DNA of 64,000 bases from Microbacterium horticulturae (GCF_029094505.1 NZ_CP119108.1:1364001-1428000), one strand, 5' to 3'. Counted from the stretch's first letter, positions 24,832 through 40,473 are shown. Translations and numbers: made by a program. The notes: generated by a model from the letters alone, not told the origin.

Positions 24832-25832
24832 CATCCCCCACCGACGAAGAGATCACACCGTACACGCCCGAGCGTGCGGGTCAGACCGCGCGGCGCATCC
24901 TCGATGCCGTCGGCACCGTGGTCATCGGGCAGGAAGAGCCCCTGCGGCTGGCGCTGGCCGCGATCCTCGCCGGCGGCCACGTGCTCTTCGAAGACGTGCC
25001 GGGGCTCGGCAAGACCCTCGCGGCACGCGCGCTCGCCCAGGCGTCGGGGCTCGCTTTCCGCCGGCTGCAGTGCACGCCCGACCTGCTGCCCAGTGACATC
25101 ACCGGCTCGTACGTGTACGCGCCCGACTCTGGCACTTTCCAGTTCCGCCCCGGCCCGGTGTTCACCGGGCTGCTCCTGGCGGACGAGCTCAACCGCACGG
25201 CGCCCAAGACGCAGTCGGCGTTGCTGGAGGCCATGGCCGAGGGCCAGGTCACGGTCGAGGGCGACAGCTTCGCGCTGCCGCGGCCGTTCCACCTGATCGC
25301 GACGGCGAACCCCATCGAATATGAGGGCACCTACGCCCTGCCGGAGGCGCAGCTCGACCGCTTCCTCGTCCGGCTCAGTGTCGGGTACCCCGATCGTGCC
25401 GGCGAAGAGCAGATCCTGCAGAACCGCGTCACTCGTCGCACCGAGGTCGCCACCGTCGCGCAGGTCGTGGATGCCGACGAGCTGCGGGGGATGCAGGCGG
25501 GGGTCGAGGCGGTCCATGTCGATCCCGATGTGATCCGCTACTGCGTGGACCTGGCCGCAGCGACCCGCAGCGACCTCTCCGTCGAGGTGGGCGCTTCGCC
25601 CCGCGGCTCACAGGCGCTCATGCTGGTCGCCCGAGCCGTGGCCGTCATCGACGGCCGTGACTACATCACGCCCGATGACGTCAAGCGGGTCGCGGTGCCC
25701 GTCCTCGCGCACCGGCTGACCCTGACGCCGGCGGCATGGGCCAACGGCACCGATCCCGCGCGTGTCGTCGAAGCGGTGGTCGCAGCCGTTCCCGGACCGC
25801 CCTCGGTGGCCCGCGCGGCTCACGCGTCCTGA
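24828..25832 (+). CDS. MoxR family AAA ATPase
   Basis: AAA+ chaperone-like ATPase of 334 residues, thought to fold or activate partner proteins, often ones with von Willebrand A domains. Walker A is EDVPGLGKT with Lys62, Walker B LLLADELNR, sensor 1 IATANPIEYEGTY, arginine finger region EAQLDRFLVR, and the C-terminal lid contains GASPRGSQALM. GTG 24828 forms a GTGA overlap with the previous gene. The next gene encodes a DUF58 protein, the standard partner. No transglutaminase gene is in the operon. Confidence 0.94.
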   Translation: MTSPTDEEITPYTPERAGQTARRILDAVGTVVIGQEEPLRLALAAILAGGHVLFEDVPGLGKTLAARALAQASGLAFRRLQCTPDLLPSDITGSYVYAPDSGTFQFRPGPVFTGLLLADELNRTAPKTQSALLEAMAEGQVTVEGDSFALPRPFHLIATANPIEYEGTYALPEAQLDRFLVRLSVGYPDRAGEEQILQNRVTRRTEVATVAQVVDADELRGMQAGVEAVHVDPDVIRYCVDLAAATRSDLSVEVGASPRGSQALMLVARAVAVIDGRDYITPDDVKRVAVPVLAHRLTLTPAAWANGTDPARVVEAVVAAVPGPPSVARAAHAS

Positions 25833-27106
25833 TGCGCGGCATCGCGTCGCCGGCGAGTGCGGCCGGCATCGGCACGGGCGTCGTCCTGCTGGCGGCAGCG
25901 CTCGGCTTCGGCCGCGTCGACCTGGCGGTGGCGGGCGCTCTTCTGCTCGTGGCGGCGGCCACGGCGATGTCGAGCCGCCGCGGTGCGGGCGCCCAGATGC
26001 GCATCGACCGCGACCAGGCACGTGCCGGCGGCGACGGCAAGACCCTCGAGATTCCGACCCGCATCGCGCTGAGCGTGCCCGACGCCGAGGTCCTCGTCGT
26101 GACGACGACGGCACCGGGACGCCGCACGCGTCACACCGCGGTGGCCGGCCCCACGGCCGAGGTGCCGGTGCAGGTGCGTACCGTGCACTCGGGCGATCAG
26201 GATCTGCTGGCGGTCGACGCCCTGGCCGTCGGCCGTGACGGCGCGTGGACGATGAGTCTCGGGCCCGGGCAGACCGTGCGCGCACGCATCGATCCACACG
26301 CGCGTGCACTGCGCGACCTGCCACTGCCGCGCGTGCCGTCGGGGCTGACCGGCGCGCATGACGCGCCCCGGCCCGGCGACGGCGGCGAGTTCCGCGACAT
26401 CCACCCGTTCGCGCCCGGCGACCGGCTGCAGCGCATCGACTGGAAGGCCACAGCCCGGCTCGGACGGCGCCCTGGTGACCTATACGTGCGGCGGACTCTG
26501 GCCACGAGCGACATCGACGTCGCCGTGGTGCTCGACGACGGCGACGATCTGGCCGGTGTGCTCGGCGACTGGGTGCGGGGCGATCCCGGCCTGGGCCTAC
26601 CGACGTCCATGGACGTCGCGCGCGAGGCGGCGTGGAGTCTGGCCACCGCGTACCTCGACCGGGCCGACCAGGTGTCGTTCCAGGTGCTCTCGCGTCTGTC
26701 GAGCGCCGTCCCGCGCGGATCGGGCGCGCGGCACCGCGAGCGGCTCCGCTCCGCGATAGCGGTGGTGACGGCCCAACAGCGCATGGTGCGCAGTCGCACG
26801 CCGCTCGTCCCGGCGAACGCCCTCGTCGTGCTGTTGTCGACGTTCCTCGACGACGAGCCGGTGCGGCTGGCCGGGCTCTGGCGTGCGGGCGGTCACCGCG
26901 TGGTCACGGTCGACGTGCTGCCACAGCTGCGCACCGAGCGGCTGCGCCGGGAGGAGCTGGCCGCCGCCCGGATCGTCCTCGGCTCGCGCGCGGATCGGCT
27001 GGCCGATGTGCGGGCGATGGGTGCGGACGTGCTGGTGTGGGATGCCGAGCCCGGCGCCCGCGCCGCGGCGCTGCGCGCGATGACGCGGCAACGGAGGCGT
27101 GGATGA
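25832..27106 (+). CDS. DUF58 domain protein
   Basis: Protein of 424 residues. Two short hydrophobic helices lie at the N-terminus (about 8-45), then a beta-rich region and the DUF58 core GDGGEFRDIHPFAPGDRLQ with RIDWKATARLGR, followed by a von Willebrand A-like stretch that starts DIDVAVVLDDGDDL. The motif order matches DUF58 proteins encoded next to MoxR. ATG 25832 shares its A with the TGA of moxR, and the stop overlaps the next start, so translation is coupled on both sides. It is the likely client of the MoxR ATPase; the physiological role in actinobacteria is unsettled. Confidence 0.9.
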   Translation: MRGIASPASAAGIGTGVVLLAAALGFGRVDLAVAGALLLVAAATAMSSRRGAGAQMRIDRDQARAGGDGKTLEIPTRIALSVPDAEVLVVTTTAPGRRTRHTAVAGPTAEVPVQVRTVHSGDQDLLAVDALAVGRDGAWTMSLGPGQTVRARIDPHARALRDLPLPRVPSGLTGAHDAPRPGDGGEFRDIHPFAPGDRLQRIDWKATARLGRRPGDLYVRRTLATSDIDVAVVLDDGDDLAGVLGDWVRGDPGLGLPTSMDVAREAAWSLATAYLDRADQVSFQVLSRLSSAVPRGSGARHRERLRSAIAVVTAQQRMVRSRTPLVPANALVVLLSTFLDDEPVRLAGLWRAGGHRVVTVDVLPQLRTERLRREELAAARIVLGSRADRLADVRAMGADVLVWDAEPGARAAALRAMTRQRRRG

Positions 27107-27615
27107 CCCGTGATCAAGATGTGCGCATCTCCGTCGGGCGCACCGTGCCTCTGTGGAGCCTGCGGGCTGCGGGCGTCGTCGTGGCCGCAGCATCCTTCTT
27201 CCTCGTCCCGGTTCCGTACGCGATCATCGTCGTCTGCCTGGCGACGGTGGGGGCAGCGGTGCCCGCGACATTCACGACCTGGGCGGCCATCGCGGTGCTC
27301 GCGCTCGCAGAGCTGGGGCAGGCGCCCGATGCCGGTGCAAGCGTGTTCCTGCTCGTCGCGCATCTGCTGCATGTGATCGGCGGCCTGCAGCTCGCGCTGC
27401 CGTGGAAGGGCCGCCTGCAGCTGCGTGCCCTCGCCGCGCCGGCGCGGCGCTGGCTGATGCTGCAGGTGCCCGCGCAGGTTCTGCTCGTGCTCGCGCTGCT
27501 CGCGCGCAGTCTGCCGCTGTCGGGCGTGCTCCCGGCCGGCGCGGTGGTGGTCGTGACGGCCGCGGCCATCGTGCTGATGGTCGTTCTCGTGCGCGTGCTG
27601 GCCGCGCGTCGCTGA
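27103..27615 (+). CDS. Integral membrane protein closing the MoxR-DUF58 operon
   Basis: Protein of 170 residues, largely hydrophobic, with about five membrane helices (VVVAAASFFLVPVPYAIIVV, ATFTTWAAIAVLALAEL, SVFLLVAHLLHVIGGLQL, LMLQVPAQVLLVLALLA and a C-terminal one). No recognised domain. The ATGA overlap with the DUF58 gene shows it belongs to the operon. It takes the position where other MoxR operons may carry a membrane protein with a transglutaminase or VWA domain, but neither is present. It ends 5 nt from the convergent catalase gene. Confidence 0.72.
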   Translation: MTRDQDVRISVGRTVPLWSLRAAGVVVAAASFFLVPVPYAIIVVCLATVGAAVPATFTTWAAIAVLALAELGQAPDAGASVFLLVAHLLHVIGGLQLALPWKGRLQLRALAAPARRWLMLQVPAQVLLVLALLARSLPLSGVLPAGAVVVVTAAAIVLMVVLVRVLAARR

Positions 27616-27620
27616 AGGCG

Positions 27621-29747
<2,127 letters not shown>

Positions 29748-29778
29748 GATCGAACTCCTCATCGTGGGCGATGAACGC

Positions 29779-29784
29779 AGGCTA
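29779..29784 (-). promoter_or_regulatory. -10 element for katE
   Basis: TAGCCT on the minus strand, giving a leader of about 25 nt that includes the ribosome binding site GAGGAG. Confidence 0.42.
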
Positions 29785-29812
29785 AATCCGGCCGGTGCGG
29801 CCCCCGAGCGGC

Positions 29813-29841
29813 TTGACGGCGCGAAAGACCGCGGCTATCGT
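29813..29841 (+). promoter_or_regulatory. Sigma70-type promoter upstream of uvrA
   Basis: TTGACG, a 17-nt spacer, then TATCGT: the best -35/-10 pair I found in the window. The start of transcription would be near 29848, giving a leader of about 60 nt for uvrA. Confidence 0.5.
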
Positions 29842-29895
29842 CAGCGCGTCGCTGAGGGCGAACACGCTTCACGGCTGAGTGTCGGAGCCCCCACC

Positions 29896-29901
29896 TAGAC
29901 T
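29896..29901 (+). promoter_or_regulatory. Second, leaderless-type -10 box for uvrA
   Basis: TAGACT with 6 nt to GTG 29908. Together with the promoter at 29813-29841, uvrA may have two starts, one with and one without a leader. Confidence 0.45.
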
Positions 29902-29907
29902 TGAGCG

Positions 29908-32811
<2,904 letters not shown>

Positions 32812-32815
32812 TCCG

Positions 32816-34681
32816 ATGGCCGATCAGCTTCCGTACAAGCCGAAGCAGGGCGAGATCCCCACCGAGCCGGGTGTGTACCGGTTCCGTGATCGGGACGGGC
32901 GCATCCTCTACGTCGGCAAGGCGAAGAACCTCCGCTCGCGGCTGTCGAACTACTTCGCGCCGCTGCGCACCCTCCACGAGCGCACCCGCCGCATGGTGAC
33001 GACGGCGGCGTCGGTGGAGTGGACCGTCGTCGGCAGCGACGTCGAGGCACTCCAACTGGAGTACATGTGGATCCAGGAGTACAAGCCGCCCTTCAATGTG
33101 CGGTACAAGGACGACAAGTCGTACCCCTACCTCGCCGTCACGCTCGCCGATGAGGCGCCTCGGGTGATCGTCACCCGCAACCACAACATCAAGGGCGCCA
33201 AGTATTTCGGCCCCTACCCGAAGGTGTGGGCGGTGCACGACACGATCGACGAGATGATCAAGGTCTTCCCGATCCGCACCTGCAGCGACGCCTCGTACAA
33301 GAAGGCGATGTCCACGGGCCGTCCCTGCTTTCCTGGCCAGATCGGTCGCTGCGGCGGGCCCTGCTCGATGAAGGTGACGGTCGACGAGCACCGGGCCGTC
33401 GTCGACGACTTCGTGGCCTTCCTCTCCGGCGGCGATGAGCGCTTCCGACGCGATCTGACGCGCCGCATGCAGGCGGCGGCAGCGGCGATGGACTACGAGT
33501 CCGCCGCCGAGTACCGCGACAAGCTGCGGTCGATCGACGCCGTGCTCTCCAAGAGCGCGCTGGTGCTGGCCCCCGACATGGACGCCGATCTGTTCGGCGT
33601 CGCCGAGGACGAGCTGGCCGCCGTCGTGCAGCACTTCGTCGTGCGCGGCGGCAGGGTGCGCGGGGTGCGGGCTTCGACGATCGAGAAGGAGCTCGACATC
33701 TCCGGCCCCGAGCTCGTCGATCAGGTGCTGCAGCGGGTTTACGGGTCTGCGGCATCCACCGACATCCCGCGGCAGATCCTCGTGTCGCAGCTGCCCGACG
33801 ACGCCGCGGAGCTGGAGTCCTGGCTGTGCGAGCGGCGCGGCAAGAAGGTCGCCATCTCGGTCGCGCACCGGGGGCGCAAGGCCGAACTCATGAAGACGGC
33901 GACGCGCAACGCGCAGCAGGCGCTTCTGCTGCACCGCACGCGACGCACGAGCGACTACGTCGCGCGCACGCAAGCACTCACCGACCTGCAAGAGGCCCTG
34001 GGTCTTGCCGAGGCGCCGTTGCGCATCGAGTGCTACGACATCTCGCACCTGGCCGGAACGAACGTCGTGGGGTCGATGGTGGTGTTCGAAGACGGCCTGC
34101 CGCGCAAAGACCAGTACCGCTCGTTCTCCATCGCCGAGACCACCGACGACACCGACTCCATGCACCAGGTGCTGATGCGCAGGCTGGCACGGCTCGACGA
34201 TCCCGAGGAGCAGGAGCCGGAGGTCGAGGGCAAGAAGCGGCGCTTCTCCTACCCGCCGCAGCTGCTGATGGTCGACGGCGGGCCGCCGCAGGTCGCCGCG
34301 GCGGCGCGCGCCCTGGAAGAAGCCGGGCACCCCGAGATCGCCCTCTGCGGCATCGCGAAGCGTCTCGAAGAGGTGTGGGTGCCCGATCAGGAGTACCCGG
34401 TGATCCTGCCGCGCACGTCTGAGGCGCTGTACCTGCTGCAGCGCTTGCGTGACGAGGCGCATCGGTTCGCGATCACGCATCAGCGCAAGCGTCGCAAGCG
34501 CGACATCACGACCGTGCTCGCCGAGGTGCCGGGGCTCGGTCCCGCGCGCATCAAGGCGCTGCTGCGCACCTTTGGCTCGGTGACGGCCTTGCGCGAGGCG
34601 ACGCCCGAGCAGATCGCCGAGGTGCCCGGCGTCGGGCCCGCGACGGCGGCTGCGGTGCACCGGCGCTTGGTCGAGAAGTAG
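32816..34681 (+). CDS. uvrC: Excinuclease ABC subunit C
   Basis: Dual-incision nuclease of excision repair, 621 residues. The N-terminal GIY-YIG domain ([20 protein letters not shown]) makes the 3' cut. A UVR domain at about residues 217-237 ([20 protein letters not shown]) binds UvrB. The RNase H-like domain makes the 5' cut ([19 protein letters not shown] and MVDGGPPQV), and tandem helix-hairpin-helix motifs close the protein ([19 protein letters not shown]). ATG 32816 lies 4 nt after uvrA. It heads the conserved uvrC-rapZ-whiA block. Confidence 0.98.
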   Translation: MADQLPYKPKQGEIPTEPGVYRFRDRDGRILYVGKAKNLRSRLSNYFAPLRTLHERTRRMVTTAASVEWTVVGSDVEALQLEYMWIQEYKPPFNVRYKDDKSYPYLAVTLADEAPRVIVTRNHNIKGAKYFGPYPKVWAVHDTIDEMIKVFPIRTCSDASYKKAMSTGRPCFPGQIGRCGGPCSMKVTVDEHRAVVDDFVAFLSGGDERFRRDLTRRMQAAAAAMDYESAAEYRDKLRSIDAVLSKSALVLAPDMDADLFGVAEDELAAVVQHFVVRGGRVRGVRASTIEKELDISGPELVDQVLQRVYGSAASTDIPRQILVSQLPDDAAELESWLCERRGKKVAISVAHRGRKAELMKTATRNAQQALLLHRTRRTSDYVARTQALTDLQEALGLAEAPLRIECYDISHLAGTNVVGSMVVFEDGLPRKDQYRSFSIAETTDDTDSMHQVLMRRLARLDDPEEQEPEVEGKKRRFSYPPQLLMVDGGPPQVAAAARALEEAGHPEIALCGIAKRLEEVWVPDQEYPVILPRTSEALYLLQRLRDEAHRFAITHQRKRRKRDITTVLAEVPGLGPARIKALLRTFGSVTALREATPEQIAEVPGVGPATAAAVHRRLVEK

Positions 34682-34720
34682 CCGCGCTCGCTAGGCTGGG
34701 GTGCAGGGAACGGGGGAGCG

Positions 34721-35608
34721 ATGGCCGACACGGCTACGGAGCAGAGCACGGGCGAGATCCTCATCGTGACGGGGATGTCGGGGGCCGGCCGGTCGACGGT
34801 CGCCAACGCCCTGGAAGACATGGGGTGGTACGTCGTCGACAACCTGCCTCCGCAGATGCTCAAACCGCTCCTGGACGTGTCGGGCCTGGCCGCGGGCGCG
34901 CTGCCGCGGGTCGCGGCGGTCGTCGACGTGCGCGGGGGGATGCTGTTCACCGAGCTGCCGGCGGTGACACGGGCCCTGCGCGACGCCCGCGAGCAGCTGC
35001 GGGTCGTGTTCCTCGACGCCTCCGATGACGTGCTGGTGCGCCGCTACGAGGCCGTGCGCCGGCCGCACCCGCTGCAGGACGACGGCACGATCGTGGACGG
35101 CATCCGCCGCGAGCGCGAGCGCCTGGCGGTCATGCGCGAGAGCGCCGACATCGTCATCGACACGAGCGATTTCAACGTCCACCAGCTGGCCACCCACGTC
35201 GTCGACCTGTTCAGCGAGCGGGGGAGCGCCCGCCACACGCTCACCGTGCTCAGCTTCGGGTTCAAGTACGGGCTGCCGGCCGACGCCGACATGGTGGCCG
35301 ACATGCGCTTCCTGCCCAATCCGTACTGGCAGGACGAGCTGCGCGCCCTGACCGGCGAGGACGAGGCGGTGCGCGATTTCGTCTTGGCACAATCCGGGGC
35401 CGAGGACTTCCTCGACACGTACACGCGCGCGGTCCAGGACGTGCTGGAGGGCTATCAGCGCGAGAACAAGCGGCACAGCGTGCTGGCCGTCGGCTGCACC
35501 GGTGGAAAGCATCGATCGGTGGCGATGGCCGCCGAGCTCGGCAGACGCCTGCACGACGTGCCGGGCGTCGCCGTGCGGGTCTCACACCGGGATCTGGGCC
35601 GCGAGTAA
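34721..35608 (+). CDS. rapZ: RNase adapter RapZ / YvcJ family nucleotide-binding protein
   Basis: P-loop protein of 295 residues. In E. coli RapZ directs decay of the GlmZ RNA; in actinobacteria, which lack that circuit, it is a conserved partner of whiA with less certain role. Walker A reads GMSGAGRST, residues 18-26, with Arg24 where Lys is usual; I recall this substitution in other actinobacterial homologues. [10 protein letters not shown] and the C-terminal [16 protein letters not shown] are family hallmarks. GGGGGAG lies 7 nt before ATG 34721, and TAGGCT (34692-34697) is a -10 candidate. Confidence 0.94.
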   Translation: MADTATEQSTGEILIVTGMSGAGRSTVANALEDMGWYVVDNLPPQMLKPLLDVSGLAAGALPRVAAVVDVRGGMLFTELPAVTRALRDAREQLRVVFLDASDDVLVRRYEAVRRPHPLQDDGTIVDGIRRERERLAVMRESADIVIDTSDFNVHQLATHVVDLFSERGSARHTLTVLSFGFKYGLPADADMVADMRFLPNPYWQDELRALTGEDEAVRDFVLAQSGAEDFLDTYTRAVQDVLEGYQRENKRHSVLAVGCTGGKHRSVAMAAELGRRLHDVPGVAVRVSHRDLGRE

Positions 35609-35656
35609 CGGGTAGGCTGGAACGTCGTTCCGATCCGCTCACACCTGAGGAGTCCC

Positions 35657-36625
35657 GTGCCCCTGACCGCAGACGTGAAAGCCGAGCTCGTCACCGTACG
35701 CGACCCGCGCCCGACAGCCCGGGTCGCCGAGCTCACCGCACTGCTGCGCCTCTCGGGGGGACTGCACTCGATCGCCGGCCGCGTCGCCGTCGAAGCCGAG
35801 GTCGACTCCGACATCCTCGCGCGTCGCACCGCGCGCGAGATCGTCGAACTCTACGGGGTGCGCCCCGAGCTCGCGCAGATGCAAGGTGCAGCGGGCCCCC
35901 GGTACGTCGTTCGGGTCGTCGAGGCGGGCGAGACCCTCGCTCGCCAGACCGGGCTGCTCGATCAGCGGCGTCGCCAGGTGCGCGGTCTGCCCAACAAGCT
36001 CACCACCGGATCGCGCGGCGACCTCGCCGCCGTGTGGCGCGGCGCCTTCCTCGCGGCCGGTTCGCTGAGCGACCCCGGCCGCTCGGCGGCCCTGGAGATC
36101 ACCTGCCCCTCGTCTGAGACGGCGATGGCGCTGGTCGGCGCTGCGCATCGCTTCGGTGTGGCCGCGAAGGCCCGCGAGGTGCGCGGGATCCCGCGGGTCG
36201 TCATCCGTGACGGAGAAGCCATCCGTGCCGCGCTGGGCGCGATGGGCGCCGTGCAGGCGGCGTCGGCCTGGGAGCAGATGCGCCAGCGCCGTGAAGTGCG
36301 CGCGGGCGTGAACCGTCTCGTCAACTTCGACGACGCCAACCTGCGACGCTCGGCACAGGCCGCGGTGGCGGCGTGCGCGCGCGTCGAGCGGGCGCTGGAG
36401 ATCCTCGGCGACGAGGTTCCCGAGCACCTGCGCGAGGCGGGTCGGCTGCGTCTGGACCACCGGGATGCGAGCCTGGACGAACTGGGCCACCACGCCGATC
36501 CTCCGCTGACGAAGGATGCCGTGGCCGGGCGTATCCGCCGCCTGCTGGCGATGGCCGACAAGAAGGCACAGACCGACGGCATCCCCGGAACGGAGTCCGC
36601 CGTCCCTGCCGGTGCCGTCGACTGA
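35657..36625 (+). CDS. whiA: DNA-binding protein WhiA
   Basis: Regulator of 322 residues with a degenerate LAGLIDADG homing-endonuclease-like N-terminal domain (about 1-220, including [20 protein letters not shown]) and a C-terminal helix-turn-helix ([20 protein letters not shown] then [14 protein letters not shown]). In Streptomyces it controls sporulation septation; in rod-shaped actinobacteria it is linked to cell division. GTG 35657 has GAGGAG 5 nt upstream, and TAGGCT at 35613-35618 may be a -10 box. The usual neighbour yvcK is missing between rapZ and whiA. Confidence 0.96.
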   Translation: MPLTADVKAELVTVRDPRPTARVAELTALLRLSGGLHSIAGRVAVEAEVDSDILARRTAREIVELYGVRPELAQMQGAAGPRYVVRVVEAGETLARQTGLLDQRRRQVRGLPNKLTTGSRGDLAAVWRGAFLAAGSLSDPGRSAALEITCPSSETAMALVGAAHRFGVAAKAREVRGIPRVVIRDGEAIRAALGAMGAVQAASAWEQMRQRREVRAGVNRLVNFDDANLRRSAQAAVAACARVERALEILGDEVPEHLREAGRLRLDHRDASLDELGHHADPPLTKDAVAGRIRRLLAMADKKAQTDGIPGTESAVPAGAVD

Positions 36626-36634
36626 CAGCGTCAC

Positions 36635-36640
36635 TAGGAT
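36635..36640 (+). promoter_or_regulatory. -10 element for sodA
   Basis: TAGGAT, 77 nt before ATG 36718. The leader in between contains a small CCGCG-TC-CGCGG hairpin. Confidence 0.35.
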
Positions 36641-36717
36641 GAAGAAGGTCAGCCCCGCCGCGTCCGCGGGACGACCTGGTCCCGTCATGGGCGCGGCTCC
36701 GACAGGAAGAAGAGAAC

Positions 36718-37344
36718 ATGGCGAAGTACACCTTGCCCGACCTCCCCTACGACTACGCGGCGCTCGAGCCTCACATCAGCGGCAAGATCATGCAGCTGCA
36801 CCACGACAAGCACCACGCGGCGTACGTCGCCGGTGCGAACACCGCCCTGGAGAAGCTCGCCGAGGCTCGTGAGTCCGGCGACCTGGGCGCCGTCAACAAG
36901 CTCGAGAAGGACCTCGCGTTCAACCTCGGCGGTCACGTCAACCACTCGATCTTCTGGACCAACCTCTCGCCGAACGGCGGCGGGCAGCCCGAGGGCGAGC
37001 TCAGCGCGGCCATCGACGAGTTCTTCGGCGGCTTCGACAAGTTCCAGGCGCACTTCGCGGCCGCGGCCGCGGGCATCCAGGGCTCCGGATGGGCAGTGCT
37101 CAGCTGGGATCCGATCGGCGAGCAGCTGATCATCCAGCAGCTGTTCGATCAGCAGGGCAACACCGCCCAGGGCACCATCCCGCTGTTCCAGCTGGACATG
37201 TGGGAGCACGCCTTCTACCTCGACTACCTGAACGTGAAGGCCGACTACATCAAGGCGGTCTGGAACATCGCGAACTGGCAGAACGTGCAGTCACGTTTCG
37301 ACGCTGCGCGTGAGAAGACGGCGGGCCTGCTGGTACTGTCATAG
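36718..37344 (+). CDS. sodA: Superoxide dismutase (Mn/Fe family)
   Basis: Dismutates superoxide, 208 residues, cytoplasmic because no signal peptide is present. Metal ligands: His28 in [13 protein letters not shown], a His in [17 protein letters not shown], and Asp and His in [12 protein letters not shown]. The active-site Gln/Trp segments [11 protein letters not shown] and [11 protein letters not shown] are present. Fe or Mn use cannot be decided from sequence alone. GGAAGAAGAG lies just before ATG 36718. It interrupts the whiA-gapA order seen in many relatives and has its own terminator. The nearby catalase completes peroxide removal. Confidence 0.96.
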   Translation: MAKYTLPDLPYDYAALEPHISGKIMQLHHDKHHAAYVAGANTALEKLAEARESGDLGAVNKLEKDLAFNLGGHVNHSIFWTNLSPNGGGQPEGELSAAIDEFFGGFDKFQAHFAAAAAGIQGSGWAVLSWDPIGEQLIIQQLFDQQGNTAQGTIPLFQLDMWEHAFYLDYLNVKADYIKAVWNIANWQNVQSRFDAAREKTAGLLVLS

Positions 37345-37352
37345 CCAGCGCA

Positions 37353-37383
37353 GGCGTCCCGGTGGGAAGCCCGCCGGGACGCC
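37353..37383 (+). terminator. Terminator after sodA
   Basis: Perfect 10-bp stem GGCGTCCCGG/CCGGGACGCC with an 11-nt loop, starting 8 nt after the sodA stop. It separates sodA from the glycolytic genes. Confidence 0.75.
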
Positions 37384-37401
37384 GTTGTCCCAACCCCGTG
37401 A

Positions 37402-38454
<1,053 letters not shown>

Positions 38455-38459
38455 TCCGT

Positions 38460-39692
38460 ATGGCTCTGCGCACCCTCGACACCCTGCCCGAACGCGTAGG
38501 GGGTTCGCTCGCGGGCACGCGTGTCATCGTCCGTTGTGACCTCAACGTCCCCCTGCGGGACGGCGTCATCACGGACGATGGCCGCGTGCGCGCGTCGCTG
38601 CCCACGCTGAAGGCCCTCATCGATCAGGGCGCACGCCTCGTCGTGTGCTCGCACCTCGGCCGTCCGGCCGGGGCCCCCGACGCGAAGTACAGCCTGGCCC
38701 CGGTCGCCGAGCGTCTGTCCGAGCTGCTCGGCACGCCGGTCGCGTTCGCGACCGACACCGTCGGCGACTCGGCTCGCGAGACCGTCGCCGCACTGGGCGA
38801 CGGCGACGTCGCGGTCATCGAGAACCTCCGCTTCAACCCCGGGGAGACCTCGAAGGACGACGCCGAGCGTGACGCCTTCGCCCGCGAGCTCGCCTCCCTC
38901 GGCGATGCACTGGTCTCCGACGGGTTCGGCGTCGTGCACCGCAAGCAGGCGAGTGTGTACGACCTCGCCCGTCTGCTGCCATCGGTCGCCGGGCTCCTCA
39001 TCGCGACCGAGGTCGATGTGCTCGACCGTCTGACCGAGAATCCCGAGCGGCCCTACACGGTCGTCCTCGGCGGCTCGAAGGTCAGCGACAAGCTCGGTGT
39101 GATCCAGCATCTCCTGCCCCGCGTGGACAAGCTCCTCGTCGGCGGCGGGATGATGTTCACCTTCCTGGCCGCCCAGGGACACAAGGTCGGCGCGAGCCTG
39201 CTCGAGAAGGACCAGCTCGACACGGTCCGCGGCTACATGGAGACGGCGCGCGAACGGGGCATCGACCTCGTTCTTCCCGTCGACGCGGTGGTCGCGGCAT
39301 CCTTCGCCGCCGACGCCGAGCACGTCGTGGCGGATGCGGACGCCCTGGAGGACACCGCGTTCGGTGCTTCCGGACTCGGACTCGACATCGGACCACGCAC
39401 AGCCGAGGCGTTCGCCGATGCCATCCGCAGCAGCACGACGGTGTTCTGGAACGGCCCGATGGGCGTGTTCGAGATGCCGGCGTTCGCGGCGGGCACGAAG
39501 GCGGTGGCCCAGGCGCTCACCGAGGCGAAAGGCCTCAGCGTCGTCGGCGGCGGCGACTCGGCAGCCGCCGTGCGTCAGCTCGGCTTCTCGGACGACAGCT
39601 TCGGCCACATCTCGACGGGCGGAGGCGCGAGCCTTGAGTTCCTCGAGGGCAAGAAGCTTCCTGGACTGGAGGTGCTCGGATGGGAGCAGTGA
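38460..39692 (+). CDS. pgk: Phosphoglycerate kinase
   Basis: Transfers phosphate from 1,3-bisphosphoglycerate to ADP, 410 residues. Substrate-binding segments VIVRCDLNVPLRDG and HLGRPAGAPDAKYSL, the hinge region and the nucleotide-binding GGSKVSDKLGVI and FWNGPMGVFE are intact, ending with GGGDSAAAV and STGGGASLEFLEGKKLPG. ATG 38460 lies 5 nt after the gapA stop and gives the expected MALRTLDTL start. It overlaps tpiA by 13 nt, so the three glycolytic genes are one transcript. Confidence 0.97.
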   Translation: MALRTLDTLPERVGGSLAGTRVIVRCDLNVPLRDGVITDDGRVRASLPTLKALIDQGARLVVCSHLGRPAGAPDAKYSLAPVAERLSELLGTPVAFATDTVGDSARETVAALGDGDVAVIENLRFNPGETSKDDAERDAFARELASLGDALVSDGFGVVHRKQASVYDLARLLPSVAGLLIATEVDVLDRLTENPERPYTVVLGGSKVSDKLGVIQHLLPRVDKLLVGGGMMFTFLAAQGHKVGASLLEKDQLDTVRGYMETARERGIDLVLPVDAVVAASFAADAEHVVADADALEDTAFGASGLGLDIGPRTAEAFADAIRSSTTVFWNGPMGVFEMPAFAAGTKAVAQALTEAKGLSVVGGGDSAAAVRQLGFSDDSFGHISTGGGASLEFLEGKKLPGLEVLGWEQ

Positions 39693-40471
39693 CCCGTACC
39701 CCGCTCATCGCCGGCAACTGGAAGATGAATCTCGACCACCTGCAGGCGGTCGCGTTCGTCCAGAAGCTGCATTGGACGCTGAAGGACGCCAAGCACGACG
39801 CCGAGTCGGTCGAGGTGGCGGTCTTCCCGCCGTTCACCGATGTCCGCACCGTGCAGACACTGCTGGACGCCGACAAGATCCCCTTCGCGCTCGGCGCGCA
39901 GGATCTGTCGTCGCACGACTCCGGCGCGTACACCGGCGAGGTCTCCGGCTCCTTCCTCGCCAAGCTCGACTGCCGGTACGTCATCATCGGCCACTCGGAG
40001 CGGCGCGCATACCACGCGGAGTCCGACGAGGTCGTGGCATCCAAGGTCCAGGCAGCCCTGCGACACGGCCTCGTGCCCGTCATCTGCGTGGGTGAGACGG
40101 CCGAGGACCTCGAGGTGCACGGCACCAGCGCGGTGCCCGTCGCCCAGCTGACGGCGGCACTGGCCGGGGTGGCCGCAGGCGCCGAGATCGTCGTCGCCTA
40201 TGAGCCCGTCTGGGCGATCGGATCGGGTCAGGCGGCGACCCCGGAGCAGGCACAGGACGTCTGCGCGAAGCTCCGTGACGTCGTGACGCAGGCCATCGGC
40301 GGAGACGCCGCCGACCGCACGCGCATCCTTTACGGCGGATCGGTGAAGTCGGGCAACATCGCCGGCTTCATGCGCCAGCCCGATGTGGACGGCGCCCTGG
40401 TCGGGGGAGCGAGCCTCGTCGTCGACGAGTTCGCCGCGATCATCCGCTACCAGAAGCACGTCGGCGTGTGA
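39680..40471 (+). CDS. tpiA: Triosephosphate isomerase
   Basis: Interconverts dihydroxyacetone phosphate and glyceraldehyde 3-phosphate, 263 residues. Active-site elements: AGNWKMN with the catalytic Lys, His105 in IIGHSERR, and Glu175 in VAYEPVWAIGSG, then the phosphate loop GGSVKSGN. Two starts are possible: ATG 39680 and GTG 39689 (GTGA with the pgk stop). ATG 39680 is preferred because GGAGG lies about 9 nt upstream inside pgk. A very strong hairpin follows the gene. Confidence 0.97.
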   Translation: MGAVTRTPLIAGNWKMNLDHLQAVAFVQKLHWTLKDAKHDAESVEVAVFPPFTDVRTVQTLLDADKIPFALGAQDLSSHDSGAYTGEVSGSFLAKLDCRYVIIGHSERRAYHAESDEVVASKVQAALRHGLVPVICVGETAEDLEVHGTSAVPVAQLTAALAGVAAGAEIVVAYEPVWAIGSGQAATPEQAQDVCAKLRDVVTQAIGGDAADRTRILYGGSVKSGNIAGFMRQPDVDGALVGGASLVVDEFAAIIRYQKHVGV

Positions 40472-40473
40472 GC

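Noticed and set aside
20056..24834. A minus-strand open frame of 1592 codons across coaE, uvrB and part of the MoxR operon
   Set aside because: It is an antisense shadow of GC-rich plus-strand genes: composition is Arg/Asp/Val/Leu-biased, it has no family motif apart from the small real regulator at its end, and uvrB and coaE are unambiguous.
29855..29875. Possible LexA (SOS) box upstream of uvrA
   Set aside because: Only a half match (CGAAC, then TTCAC rather than GTTCG). No site of the CGAAC-N4-GTTCG form was seen before uvrA or uvrB.
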